From positions 1-47,831 of the forward strand of contig NZ_PPPT01000155.1 in assembly GCF_006483445.1 (NCBI RefSeq): a DNA stretch of 47,831 nt, in the 5' to 3' direction. The DNA comes from Bradyrhizobium guangdongense. Lineage in GTDB: Bacteria > Pseudomonadota > Alphaproteobacteria > Rhizobiales > Xanthobacteraceae. Below are positions 15,424 through 24,088 of this stretch, one piece after another. Positions within the stretch are counted from its first letter, which is position 1, and every line of letters begins with the position of its first letter. Made by a program: the position numbers and the translations under genes. The notes beneath the pieces are model-generated. The model was not told the origin of the DNA and searched no databases. It saw only the letters and a list, made by a program, of their open reading frames with translations.

Positions 15424-16341
15424 ATGTCTGCCTCCACCACCAGTAACCAGCGCATCGCCGTCATCGGACTGGGTTCGATGGGATTTGGCATGGCGACGTC
15501 GCTCAAGCGCGCCGGCCATGTGGTGACCGGTTGCGACGTTTCGGCCGACGCGGTCGCACGCTTCGTCAAGGACGGTGGCGCAGGCGCCAAGACGCCGGCG
15601 GAGGCTGCCAAGGGTGCCGACATCGTCGTCAGCGTGGTCGTCAACGCCGCGCAGACCGAAGGCGTCCTGTTCGGCAAGGACGGCGCCGCCGAGACCATGG
15701 CCAAGGATAGCGTGTTCATTTCGTCCGCGACCATGGACCCCGACGTGGCGCGGCGCCTCGCAAAACAGCTCGAGGCCACCGGCCGGCATTATCTGGATGC
15801 GCCGATTTCCGGTGGCGCGCAGCGTGCAGCGCAAGGCGAACTGACGATTCTCGCCTCCGGCAGCCCGGCCGCCTTTGCGAAGGCGCGTCCCGCGCTCGAT
15901 GCGATGGCGGCAAAGCTCTACGAGCTCGGCGATGCCGCGGGGCAGGGCGCCGCCTTCAAGATGATCAACCAGCTCCTGGCCGGCGTGCACATCGCCGCCG
16001 CCTCGGAAGCGATCGCCTTTGCCGCCAAGCAGGGCCTCGATATCCGTAAGGTCTATGAGGTGATCACCGCGTCGGCCGGCAATTCCTGGATGTTCGAGAA
16101 CCGCATGCCGCATGTGCTCGACGGCGACTACACGCCGCGCAGCGCGGTCGAGATTTTTGTGAAGGACCTCGGCATCATCCAGGACATGGCGCGATCGGCG
16201 CGCTTTCCGGTGCCGGTCTCGGCTGCAGCCCTGCAGATGTTCCTGATGACGGCAGCCGCGGGCATGGGCCGCGACGACGACGCCTCGGTGGCGCGCATGT
16301 ATGCGCAGGTGACCGGCGTCAAGCTGCCCGGCGACAAGTAA
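15424..16341 (+). CDS. ltnD: L-threonate dehydrogenase (beta-hydroxyacid dehydrogenase family)
   Basis: A 305-residue 3-hydroxyacid dehydrogenase. The NAD motif GLGSMG is at 15-20, the substrate motif DAPISGG at 125-131 and the catalytic lysine is Lys179 (AAFKMINQLL). In the otn/ltn pathway it oxidises L-threonate to 2-oxo-tetronate. The frame is open a further 120 codons upstream through the opposite gene; the ATG at 15424, nine bases after GGGAAGAG, gives the family N-terminus. It is first in an operon with otnI and otnK. Confidence 0.87.
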   Translation: MSASTTSNQRIAVIGLGSMGFGMATSLKRAGHVVTGCDVSADAVARFVKDGGAGAKTPAEAAKGADIVVSVVVNAAQTEGVLFGKDGAAETMAKDSVFISSATMDPDVARRLAKQLEATGRHYLDAPISGGAQRAAQGELTILASGSPAAFAKARPALDAMAAKLYELGDAAGQGAAFKMINQLLAGVHIAAASEAIAFAAKQGLDIRKVYEVITASAGNSWMFENRMPHVLDGDYTPRSAVEIFVKDLGIIQDMARSARFPVPVSAAALQMFLMTAAAGMGRDDDASVARMYAQVTGVKLPGDK

Positions 16342-16356
16342 GAAGAGGACAATCCG

Positions 16357-17139
16357 ATGCCGCGCTTTGCCGCCAATCTCTCGATGATGTTCAACGAGGT
16401 GCCGTTCCTCGACCGCTTCGATGCGGCCGCGAAAGCCGGCTTCACCGCGGTCGAATTCCTGTTCCCTTACGAGCATCCGGCCGACGAGGTCGGCGCGCGC
16501 CTCAAGCGGAACGGCCTGACGCAGGCGCTGTTCAACCTGCCGCCCGGGGACTGGAACGCCGGCGAAAAGGGTTTTGCGGCGCTGCCTGCGCGCTTCGACG
16601 ATCTCAAGCGCAGCCTGGAGACGGCTCTGCCTTACGTCAAGGCGACCGGCGTCAAGCGCCTGCATCTGATGGCCGGCATGGCCAATCGCGGCGATCGTCT
16701 CGCGATCGAGGCGTTCTATAAGGGGGTGGCGTGGGCCGCCGAATTCTTTGTGCCGCACGGCATCGACATCGTGATCGAGCCGATCAACCCACGCAACGTG
16801 CCCGGCTACTTCCTCAACGACTTCGGCTTCGCGCGCGACGTCGTCGAGGAGCTGAGAATCCCGAACCTGAAACTGCAGTTCGACATCTACCACTGCCAGA
16901 TCATCCATGGTGACGTCACCATGCGGCTGCGCGAGATGATGCCGATCATCGGCCACATCCAGATCGCCAGCATTCCCTCGCGCAACGAGCCCGACGGCGA
17001 GGAGCTGAACTATCCGTTCCTGTTCGCGGAGCTCGACCGGCTCGGCTATTCAGGCTTCGTCGGCTGCGAATACAATCCGCGCGGCAAGACCACCGATGGC
17101 CTTGCCTGGTTCAAGCCTTACGCCGGAGCACGGTCGTGA
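16357..17139 (+). CDS. otnI: 2-oxo-tetronate isomerase (hydroxypyruvate isomerase family)
   Basis: A 260-residue TIM-barrel isomerase of the hydroxypyruvate isomerase family. The metal and catalytic residues of the fold are visible: Glu141 (VIEPIN), Asp176 and His179 (QFDIYHCQ), and Glu238 (GCEYNP). In this context it converts 2-oxo-tetronate to 3-oxo-tetronate. Alone it could be read as hydroxypyruvate isomerase; the neighbours decide for OtnI. It starts 15 bases after ltnD and its last four bases overlap otnK (GTGA). Confidence 0.87.
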   Translation: MPRFAANLSMMFNEVPFLDRFDAAAKAGFTAVEFLFPYEHPADEVGARLKRNGLTQALFNLPPGDWNAGEKGFAALPARFDDLKRSLETALPYVKATGVKRLHLMAGMANRGDRLAIEAFYKGVAWAAEFFVPHGIDIVIEPINPRNVPGYFLNDFGFARDVVEELRIPNLKLQFDIYHCQIIHGDVTMRLREMMPIIGHIQIASIPSRNEPDGEELNYPFLFAELDRLGYSGFVGCEYNPRGKTTDGLAWFKPYAGARS

Positions 17140-18425
17140 CACTCGCGCTGGGCTGCATCGCTGACGACTATACCGGCGCCTCCGATCTCGCCAACACGCT
17201 GACGCGCGCGGGTCTTCGCACCGTGCAGACCATCGGCGTGCCGGCTGATGACCTCGCTCTTCCCGAGGTCGATGCCGTCGTGGTGTCGCTGAAGAGCCGC
17301 TCGATCGAGGCGGGGCTTGCGGTGACGCGCTCGCGCGCCGCCGAGAAATGGCTGCGCGGCCGCGGCGCCTCGCATGTGCTGTTCAAGATCTGCTCGACCT
17401 TCGATTCCACCGACGCCGGCAATATCGGCCCCGTGATGGACGCGTTGCGCGAGGATTGCGGCGAGGCGATCGTGCTGGTGACGCCGGCCTTTCCGGAGAC
17501 CGGACGCACCGTCTACCAGGGCAATCTCTTCGTCGGTGCCGTGCCGCTCAACGAGAGCCCGCTGAAAGACCATCCGCTCAATCCGATGCATGATTCCAAC
17601 CTGGTGCGCGTGCTGGCGCGCCAGAGCAGGACCAGTGTCGGCCTCGTCGACCTCGCGACCGTGACGCGCGGCGTCGACGCAGTCCGCTTGCGGTTGTCCG
17701 ATCTCGCGGCCAAGGGCATCGGCGCGGCTGTCATCGACGCCGTGTTCGACCGCGACCTCGAAACCATCGGCCTCGTCGCGGGCAGCCATCGGCTGTCGGT
17801 CGGCGCATCCGGCATCGGGCTTGGTCTGGCGCGTGCGCTGGTCTCCTCGGGCAAGGTGAAGTCCAGCGCGACAAATGCAGAGGCGGGCGCGCCGGTCGGC
17901 GGTCCCGCCGCATGTCTCGCCGGAAGTTGCTCGCAGGCAACCTTGCAGCAGATGGCCAATGCCGAGCGTGTCATGCCGGTGTTACATCTCGATCCGACGC
18001 GTATTTTTACGGACAAGGACGAGGCGCAGCGCGCGCTGGCCTGGGCAAAGCCGCGTTTGGCTGACGGCCCGCTCCTGATTGCTTCGAGCGCAACGCCGGA
18101 GGCCGTCGCCGCCGTGCAGGCGCGCTACGGCCGTGACGCTGCCGGCCACGCCATCGAGCAGACAATGGCCGACATCGCCGACGGCCTGGTGCAATCCGGC
18201 GTGCGCCGCCTGGTCGTCGCCGGTGGCGAGACGTCCGGCGCCGTTGTCGATCGTCTAAAAATTCCCGGCTTCCTCGTCGGCGCGGAGATCGCTGCGGGAG
18301 TCCCGGTGCTGCGTGCGGTCGGTGCAAAAGAAAGTGCCAAGGAAAGTGCAATGTTGCTTGCCTTGAAATCAGGCAATTTCGGCGGACCAGAGTTTTTCAC
18401 CGACGCGCTTAGGCTCATGCGCTGA
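17136..18425 (+). CDS. otnK: 3-oxo-tetronate kinase (DUF1537/four-carbon acid sugar kinase)
   Basis: A 429-residue four-carbon acid sugar kinase. The N-terminal substrate domain has ADDYTGASDLAN (9-20), and the C-terminal nucleotide domain has GGETSGAVV (from 363). It phosphorylates 3-oxo-tetronate to the 4-phosphate used by OtnC. The start is a GTG overlapping the otnI stop. Last gene of the operon; the gap after it holds a small perfect palindrome (18465-18480) but no obvious T-run terminator. Confidence 0.87.
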   Translation: MTLALGCIADDYTGASDLANTLTRAGLRTVQTIGVPADDLALPEVDAVVVSLKSRSIEAGLAVTRSRAAEKWLRGRGASHVLFKICSTFDSTDAGNIGPVMDALREDCGEAIVLVTPAFPETGRTVYQGNLFVGAVPLNESPLKDHPLNPMHDSNLVRVLARQSRTSVGLVDLATVTRGVDAVRLRLSDLAAKGIGAAVIDAVFDRDLETIGLVAGSHRLSVGASGIGLGLARALVSSGKVKSSATNAEAGAPVGGPAACLAGSCSQATLQQMANAERVMPVLHLDPTRIFTDKDEAQRALAWAKPRLADGPLLIASSATPEAVAAVQARYGRDAAGHAIEQTMADIADGLVQSGVRRLVVAGGETSGAVVDRLKIPGFLVGAEIAAGVPVLRAVGAKESAKESAMLLALKSGNFGGPEFFTDALRLMR

Positions 18426-18464
18426 GTGCAGGGCTCTTTAGTTCCCTGTTCATCTCTTTAGGGT

Positions 18465-18480
18465 TCCGTACTCGTACGGA
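18465..18480. promoter_or_regulatory. Palindrome upstream of chemoreceptor gene
   Basis: TCCGTAC-TC-GTACGGA is a 7-base perfect inverted repeat with a two-base centre, 113 bases before the chemoreceptor start. The centre is too short for a good hairpin, so protein binding is more likely. A CTCTTTAG direct repeat (18434 and 18454) lies just before it. Function unknown. Confidence 0.35.
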
Positions 18481-18593
18481 GTCGCAGTTGACATCTGCTC
18501 ATTTGGTTTGGTGATGGATGTCGGCGCTACTCCCTGTGGTTGAGACGTAGATTCCCGGATGCGCGGCCGCGCCAGCATAAAGAGATCCCGATA

Positions 18594-20285
18594 ATGTTCG
18601 CCAAAATTTCGATCCGCGCCAAGATCATCAGCGTCGTGGCGTTTCTGCTGGTTGCGATGACCGGCATGGGCCTGCTCGCCGTCATGAAGATGCGGGCCAT
18701 GAATGCGAACACCACAGACATCACCACGAGCTGGATGCCCAGCGTGCGCGTGCTCGGCGAGCTCCGTGCCGCCGTCATCACCTATCGCAACGTGGTCCGT
18801 CAGCACATGCTGTCCGAGACCCTCGACGAAAAGCTGGCGAACGAAAAGACCGCCGGGATCGTCCTCGAGGCGCTGGCCAAGTCTCGCACGGCCTACGAGC
18901 CGATGATCACCTCCCCGGAGGAGCGGGGGCTCTACAACGACTGGATCAAGCTCTGGGATCAGTACAAGAAGGGGACTGAAGAAGTCTTCGCGCTGTCGCG
19001 CAAGGAGGCCGGCAAGGTCCCGCATGAGGCGCAGGAGTTGAACACCAAGACGGTCAACAAGATCGGCCTCCAGGCGGACGAGGTCCTGACCAAGGACATC
19101 GAGCTCAATAACAAGGGCGCCAACCAGGCTGCGCAAGATGCGGCCGACAGCTTCTACTACGCCTTCATGCTGGTCTCGATCATCCTCGGCGCGGCCGTCG
19201 TGATCGGCATCGGCGTCAGCATCTATCTGGTGCGCGACGTCTCCAGCGGCATCAACTCGATCATCGAGCCGATGCAGGCGCTCGGCAAGGGCGACCTCAC
19301 GGCGGAAGTCCCGCATCAGGGCGAGAAGACCGAGATCGGATCCATGGCCGACGTGCTCCAGGTCTTCAAGGAAGCGCTGGTCGCCAAGAAGGTGGCGGAC
19401 GAAGCCGCTGCCGCCGACGCCGAAGCCAAGATCGAACGCGGTCGCCGCGTCGACAACATCACTCGCGAATTCGAGACCATGATCGGCGAGATCGTGCAGA
19501 CGGTGTCGTCGGCTTCGACCCAGCTCGAGGCATCCGCCTCGACGCTGACCGCGACCGCCGACCGCTCCCGGCAGATGGCGACCACGGTCGCTGCCGCGTC
19601 GGAAGAAGCCTCCACCAACGTGCAGTCGGTGGCATCGGCGACCGAAGAGATGGCCTCGTCGGTCGGCGAGATCAGCCGCCAGGTGCAGGAATCGGCGCGG
19701 ATGGCCGGCGATGCCGTCGGCCAGGCGCGCACCACCAGCGAACGTGTCAGCGAGCTCTCCAAGGCCGCCTCCCGCATCGGCGATGTCGTCGAGCTCATCA
19801 ACACCATCGCCGGGCAGACCAATTTGCTGGCACTCAATGCGACCATCGAGGCGGCGCGCGCAGGCGAAGCCGGCCGTGGCTTTGCGGTCGTTGCATCCGA
19901 AGTGAAGGCGCTCGCCGAGCAGACGGCGAAGGCGACCGGCGAAATCGGCACGCAGATCACGGGCATCCAGGCCGCGACCAACGACTCCGTCTCCGCGATC
20001 AAGGAGATCTCCTCGACCATCGAGCGGTTGTCGGAAATCTCCTCGGCCATCGCAGCCGCCGTGGAGGAGCAGGGTGCCGCGACCCAGGAGATCGCCCGCA
20101 ACGTGCAGCAGGCGGCCCAGGGTACCCAGCAGGTCTCCTCCAACATCACCGACGTGCAGCGCGGTGCGACCGAGACCGGCACGGCCTCCTCGCAGGTGCT
20201 GTCGGCGGCGCAAATGCTGTCAGGCGATTCCAGCCGCCTGAAGACCGAGGTGAGCAAGTTCCTCACCAACGTTCGCGCGGCCTGA
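18594..20285 (+). CDS. Methyl-accepting chemotaxis protein with four-helix sensor domain
   Basis: A 563-residue transmembrane chemoreceptor. TM1 is about 10-32, the periplasmic four-helix-bundle sensor 33-187, TM2 about 188-212, HAMP about 213-265, and the signalling coiled coil 290-563, with the CheA/CheW-binding tip EAGRGFAVVASEVKALAEQT near 425-444. It signals ligand state to the CheA kinase; the ligand is unknown. An upstream TTG at 18540 is possible, but the ATG at 18594 follows AAAGAGA and gives the standard N-terminus. A strong hairpin follows the gene. Its signalling half is about 80 % alike to the next gene, consistent with an old duplication. Confidence 0.93.
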   Translation: MFAKISIRAKIISVVAFLLVAMTGMGLLAVMKMRAMNANTTDITTSWMPSVRVLGELRAAVITYRNVVRQHMLSETLDEKLANEKTAGIVLEALAKSRTAYEPMITSPEERGLYNDWIKLWDQYKKGTEEVFALSRKEAGKVPHEAQELNTKTVNKIGLQADEVLTKDIELNNKGANQAAQDAADSFYYAFMLVSIILGAAVVIGIGVSIYLVRDVSSGINSIIEPMQALGKGDLTAEVPHQGEKTEIGSMADVLQVFKEALVAKKVADEAAAADAEAKIERGRRVDNITREFETMIGEIVQTVSSASTQLEASASTLTATADRSRQMATTVAAASEEASTNVQSVASATEEMASSVGEISRQVQESARMAGDAVGQARTTSERVSELSKAASRIGDVVELINTIAGQTNLLALNATIEAARAGEAGRGFAVVASEVKALAEQTAKATGEIGTQITGIQAATNDSVSAIKEISSTIERLSEISSAIAAAVEEQGAATQEIARNVQQAAQGTQQVSSNITDVQRGATETGTASSQVLSAAQMLSGDSSRLKTEVSKFLTNVRAA

Positions 20286-20301
20286 GACCACAGACTATCG
20301 C

Positions 20302-20336
20302 AATTCAGCCGCGGCTCCTTGGGCCGCGGCTGAATT
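20302..20336 (+). terminator. Hairpin terminator after chemoreceptor gene
   Basis: A perfect 14-base stem, AATTCAGCCGCGGC / GCCGCGGCTGAATT with a 7-base loop, lies 16 bases after the stop codon. TTTTTT occurs at 20351-20356, fourteen bases after the stem, so the site is a good but not textbook rho-independent terminator. Confidence 0.75.
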
Positions 20337-20531
20337 CATCTAAGCGTCAGTTTTTTCCGGTCGTCGGTAACCCAATGTCGCCTGGAGGTAGCATGGTGAT
20401 CGGCCTCCGTGAGAGTACGGGTGACCGCTTTCATCGAGGGTTAAGTTCGGCTTACGAGACTCGCGGACGGATGATTCAATGCAGGGTCGTCATCGAGAAT
20501 ATGCGCAAGAGCAAATCAGCCGGAGCTCGCG

Positions 20532-22226
20532 ATGCGGAAGAATCTTCCTGTTACCGACGTGGAATATCCCGTTAGCGATGAAACGCTGATCGTCTCCAAG
20601 ACCGATCTCAAGGGCAAGCTCGCTTATTTTAACGACGACTTCGTGGCCGCCGCGGGCTTTACGTCTGACGAGCTCATGGGCCAGCCGCACAACATCGTCC
20701 GCCATCCGGACATGCCGTCGGAGGCGTTTGGAAATCTCTGGGACACGCTGAAGGCCGGAAAACCCTGGCTCGGCGCGGTGAAGAACCGCCGCAAGAATGG
20801 CGATTACTACTGGGTCCTGGCCACCGCATCGCCGATCCGCGAGAACGGGCAGGTCACCGGCTACACCTCGATCCGCACTAAACTGCCCGCCGACCAGCGC
20901 AGGCTCGCCGAGCAGGTCTATGCGGCGATCCGCGAGAAGAAGCCGCACGGCTATCGCATCGATGCCGGTATCATCCGCCGTCGCTCGCTGCTCGACCGCT
21001 TCAGCGTCTTCACGCGCACGCTGAGCGCGCGTCTCGTCACCATGATGTCGATCCAGGCGCTGTTCGTGCTCGCGCTTGGCATTGCGGGCGCGCTTTCGGC
21101 CGGTGGTTCGGCGGGCCTGATCCTTCCGGTGCTGGCCGTGATCGGCGTTGCGGCGTGCGGCTTCCTCGGTCTTGCGACCATGCGCGCGATCAGTGCGCCG
21201 ATGCAGCATCTGAACGAGACGATGCTCAATCTGGTGCAGGACAAGCTTGACAACCGCATCGTCATCGAACGCGACGACGAGATCGGCGAGGCGCTGCGCA
21301 ATCTCCAGACGGTTCAGACCATCATCCGGTTCAGTCGCGATGAGGTGCAGGCCGTGCAACGTCGCGGCGAAGTCCAGCGCAAGGGTGACATGGCGAAGCT
21401 GGCCGATGGCTTCGAAGCCGCGATCGGAGAGATCGTCGAAACGGTGTCCTCGGCGGCAACCGAGCTCGAAGCGTCGGCCTCGACGCTGTCCACCACTGCG
21501 GAGCGTGCGCAGGGGCTCGCGACCGCCGTTGCGAGCGGATCCGCGGAAGCCTCGACCAACGTCGAGTCCGTGGCGTCAGCCGCGGAGGAGATGGCCTCCT
21601 CGGTCCGGGAGATCAGCCGGCAGGTGCAGGAATCGGCGCGCATCGCCGGCGAGGCCGTCAGCCAGGCCCGTGCGACCACCGACCGTGTCAGTGAGCTGTC
21701 GCGCGCAGCCTCCCGTATCGGCGACGTCGTCGAACTCATCAATGCGATCGCCGGCCAAACCAACCTGCTTGCCCTCAACGCAACGATCGAAGCGGCGCGT
21801 GCGGGTGAGGCGGGGCGCGGCTTTGCCGTGGTGGCCTCGGAGGTGAAGGCGCTTGCCGAGCAGACGGCCAAGGCGACCGGAGAGATCGGCCAGCAGGTCG
21901 GCGGCATCCAGGGCGCGACCCAGGATTCGGTCGGCGCCATCAGCCAGATCAGCAGCACGATCGAGCGCCTGTCCGAGATTTCGGCGGCCATCGCGGCCGC
22001 CGTGGAACAGCAGGGCACAGCGACCCAGGAGGTTGCCCGCAACGTGCAACAGGCGGCACAAGGCACCCAGCAAGTCTCCTCCAACGTCGGCGACGTCGAG
22101 CGCGGAGCGGCCGAGACCGGCGCGGCCTCCTCACAAGTGTTGTCGGCGGCGAAGATGCTGTCGCGCGACTCCAACCGGCTCAAGCTCGAGGTCGGCAAGT
22201 TCCTGTCCGGCGTCCGCGCAGCCTAG
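20532..22226 (+). CDS. Aer-like PAS-domain methyl-accepting chemotaxis protein
   Basis: A 564-residue chemoreceptor without a periplasmic sensor. Residues 10-118 form a PAS domain of the aerotaxis type (NDDFVAAAGFTSDELMGQPHNIVRHPDMP, the region that holds FAD in Aer, split here as positions 34-62). A hydrophobic hairpin follows at about 168-216, then HAMP and a signalling coiled coil with tip near 426-445. It probably senses redox or oxygen from the cytoplasm through bound flavin; that is inference from the PAS type. Ribosome site GGAGCTCGCG precedes the ATG. Confidence 0.9.
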   Translation: MRKNLPVTDVEYPVSDETLIVSKTDLKGKLAYFNDDFVAAAGFTSDELMGQPHNIVRHPDMPSEAFGNLWDTLKAGKPWLGAVKNRRKNGDYYWVLATASPIRENGQVTGYTSIRTKLPADQRRLAEQVYAAIREKKPHGYRIDAGIIRRRSLLDRFSVFTRTLSARLVTMMSIQALFVLALGIAGALSAGGSAGLILPVLAVIGVAACGFLGLATMRAISAPMQHLNETMLNLVQDKLDNRIVIERDDEIGEALRNLQTVQTIIRFSRDEVQAVQRRGEVQRKGDMAKLADGFEAAIGEIVETVSSAATELEASASTLSTTAERAQGLATAVASGSAEASTNVESVASAAEEMASSVREISRQVQESARIAGEAVSQARATTDRVSELSRAASRIGDVVELINAIAGQTNLLALNATIEAARAGEAGRGFAVVASEVKALAEQTAKATGEIGQQVGGIQGATQDSVGAISQISSTIERLSEISAAIAAAVEQQGTATQEVARNVQQAAQGTQQVSSNVGDVERGAAETGAASSQVLSAAKMLSRDSNRLKLEVGKFLSGVRAA

Positions 22227-22255
22227 CGGACTCTCGCGCTCCAAGCGCAGGAATC

Positions 22256-22373
22256 GTAGGGTGGGCAAAGAGTCCGCTGTGGCTCGAAGAGCGAGGCGGA
22301 AGCGTGCCCACCACTTCTGTATCCGTGCGGATAGATGGTCGGCACGGCGCAAGCGCGCCTTTGCCCACCCTAC
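22256..22373. repeat. Inverted-repeat element, GTAGGGTGGGCAAAG family
   Basis: Arms GTAGGGTGGGCAAA / TTTGCCCACCCTAC are perfect, with an inner CGTGCCCACCACTTCTG-type half. It fills the convergent gap between the Aer-like gene and the thiolase-like gene. Same family as 29719-29805. Confidence 0.87.
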
Positions 22374-22391
22374 TGGAGCTGTGATTGTGGT

Positions 22392-23906
22392 CTATCCCAC
22401 CCGCCATTCCGGCACGCCGTCGGCGGCCATCGTGACGTCGCCGAGCGAGCCCACCGGCGTGCGATCCATGTTGAGCAGATGCGACAGCGTCGCAGTGTCG
22501 GTCGCCGGGATGCGGCCGAGCGTCCGCCGGTCATCCTCCGTGCGCAGCATGACGACGCCGTGCTCGACGTCGCCATTGCGGCCATAGAGCACGGTGAAGC
22601 TTTCGACCTTGCCCTTGCCGCCGGCCTCGGTGACGAAGTCCGGCACTGCACGCTTGCTGCGGTCAGCCACCGCCTGAACGGAGGTGTCCTGCGCCAGCGC
22701 CTCGCCCGGCGGCGTCTTCGAGACCACCAGCGCATGATGTTTGGTGACGAAGCCGCCCTGACCGTAGAGCAGGCCGAGATTGGCGCCATCGCGCAAGCGT
22801 CGCACCATCGCGCAGGCCGCATGCGTCATATAGGTGTTGAGCGGCGCACCGAAGAACGTGAGGCCGCCGGTGACGGTCGGCTGCACGTCCGCGCCCAGGC
22901 CCAGCGTCCGCCGCGCCATCTTGGGCACGCAAGGAAAGCAGCTGTAGAGCTCGATTGCATCGAACTTCGTGCCGTTGCCACCGGCGAGGTCCATCACCGC
23001 GCCGAGCACGGCATTCTGCGGATGGCTCTCATAAAACTGGTCGCGCAACAGGTAGTCGCGCGGCTCCTCGGCCGAGGCGCCGCCGAGCGGGTAGATCAGC
23101 TTGTCTTCGGCGATGCCGGCCGCGCGCGCCTTGGCGAGGCTGGTGAGCAGCAGCGCGCCGCCCATGTTGACGCTGGGGTTGGCGACCATGAGCTTGTTGT
23201 AGGGCCACGCGATCAACCGGTTGTCCGCGGTCGCGGTCGTGATCTCCTCCGGCGCAAAGCGCCGTTTCAGCCAGGCGTTGGGATTTTGCGCGGCCGCCTC
23301 CGAGTAACGTGACCACAGCGTGCCAGACTCGGCCATTGCCTCGCGCGGGGTCTGGCCCCAATGCGCCGACGATGCACCCTCGTAGAAGGGATAGACGGTC
23401 ACGGGCCGGAACACGCCAAGCTTGACGGCCAACGGCTTCTGAAATGCCGCTCCGCGCTTCGGCTCCTCGACGTCGTGGGCAAACGGCGTCCAAGGCAGCT
23501 TGGCGCCGGAGCGTTCGGCCTTGGTCGCGGTCGATTGTGCTTCGGCGCCGACCACGGCAGCCACCGTGCATTCGCCGCGCGCGATGCGCTTGGCGGCTTC
23601 GTGCAAGTACCGGATCGGGCTCTCGCCGCCGACCGGGCCGTAATAGCAATGCGCCGGGTTGATGCCGAGGCGCTGTGCCAGCAACTTCTCCGGATCGCGG
23701 TAGCGCCAGCTCAGGAAGTTGACGACGTCGAGCGACTGCACCTCGCCGAGCAGCCTGGCCCCCGCATCCGCCTCGGCGCGCCGCAGCGCCTGCTCGAGGA
23801 GATCGAGCGGCTCGAGACCCGCAGTGATCTCCTTGGGACGGTCGACGATCTCGCCGACGCCGACGATGACGGGGATGCGGTCTGAGAAGGTATGAGAGCT
23901 GGTCAT
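22392..23906 (-). CDS. Thiolase-like protein lacking the nucleophilic cysteine
   Basis: A 504-residue protein of the acetyl-CoA acetyltransferase/SCP2-thiolase superfamily, often annotated acetyl-CoA acetyltransferase. The thiolase fold is supported by VGVGEIVDRP at the start, the VAAVVGAEAQS strand, the SCFPCVP region and GQGGFVTKHHALVV towards the end. Where thiolases have the nucleophilic Cys, the sequence reads YYGPVGGESPIRYLHEAA (from 88), without Cys. It may therefore cleave or bind an acyl-CoA in another way, as in Cys-less thiolase-like aldolases of side-chain catabolism. It follows the nitronate-monooxygenase-family gene on the same strand. Confidence 0.8.
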   Translation of the reverse strand: MTSSHTFSDRIPVIVGVGEIVDRPKEITAGLEPLDLLEQALRRAEADAGARLLGEVQSLDVVNFLSWRYRDPEKLLAQRLGINPAHCYYGPVGGESPIRYLHEAAKRIARGECTVAAVVGAEAQSTATKAERSGAKLPWTPFAHDVEEPKRGAAFQKPLAVKLGVFRPVTVYPFYEGASSAHWGQTPREAMAESGTLWSRYSEAAAQNPNAWLKRRFAPEEITTATADNRLIAWPYNKLMVANPSVNMGGALLLTSLAKARAAGIAEDKLIYPLGGASAEEPRDYLLRDQFYESHPQNAVLGAVMDLAGGNGTKFDAIELYSCFPCVPKMARRTLGLGADVQPTVTGGLTFFGAPLNTYMTHAACAMVRRLRDGANLGLLYGQGGFVTKHHALVVSKTPPGEALAQDTSVQAVADRSKRAVPDFVTEAGGKGKVESFTVLYGRNGDVEHGVVMLRTEDDRRTLGRIPATDTATLSHLLNMDRTPVGSLGDVTMAADGVPEWRVG

Positions 23907-23945
23907 TGTTCTTGCTTCACATTCTACATCTTCGGCACGCCGTCG

Positions 23946-24060
23946 CCCTTCGAGGCCTTCGCTACGCTACGGCACCTCAGGGTGACGGCTACGGGTGCAG
24001 CGTCATCCTGAGGTGCGAGGCCGGAGGCGCACAAGCGCCGCCGGGCGAGCCTCGAAGGAT
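23946..24060. repeat. Inverted-repeat element, CATCCTGAGGTGC family
   Basis: Arms CCTTCGAGGC / GCCTCGAAGG enclose GCACCTCAGGGTGACG / CGTCATCCTGAGGTGC. It lies between two minus-strand genes. It is built from the same modules as 14504-14631 but in a rearranged order. Confidence 0.78.
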
Positions 24061-24088
24061 GGGCCGCGGGCGCCACTTCGGCCAAGCG

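Noticed and set aside
18450..20213. A 587-codon open frame antisense to the first chemoreceptor
   Set aside because: Its residue composition is Arg/Gly/His/Asp-rich with no domain, and it mirrors the codon bias of the real gene on the other strand. Such frames are common in high-GC DNA.
20375..20575. A 66-codon frame before the Aer-like gene
   Set aside because: It overlaps the Aer-like gene's start in another frame, and has no recognisable motif or good ribosome site.
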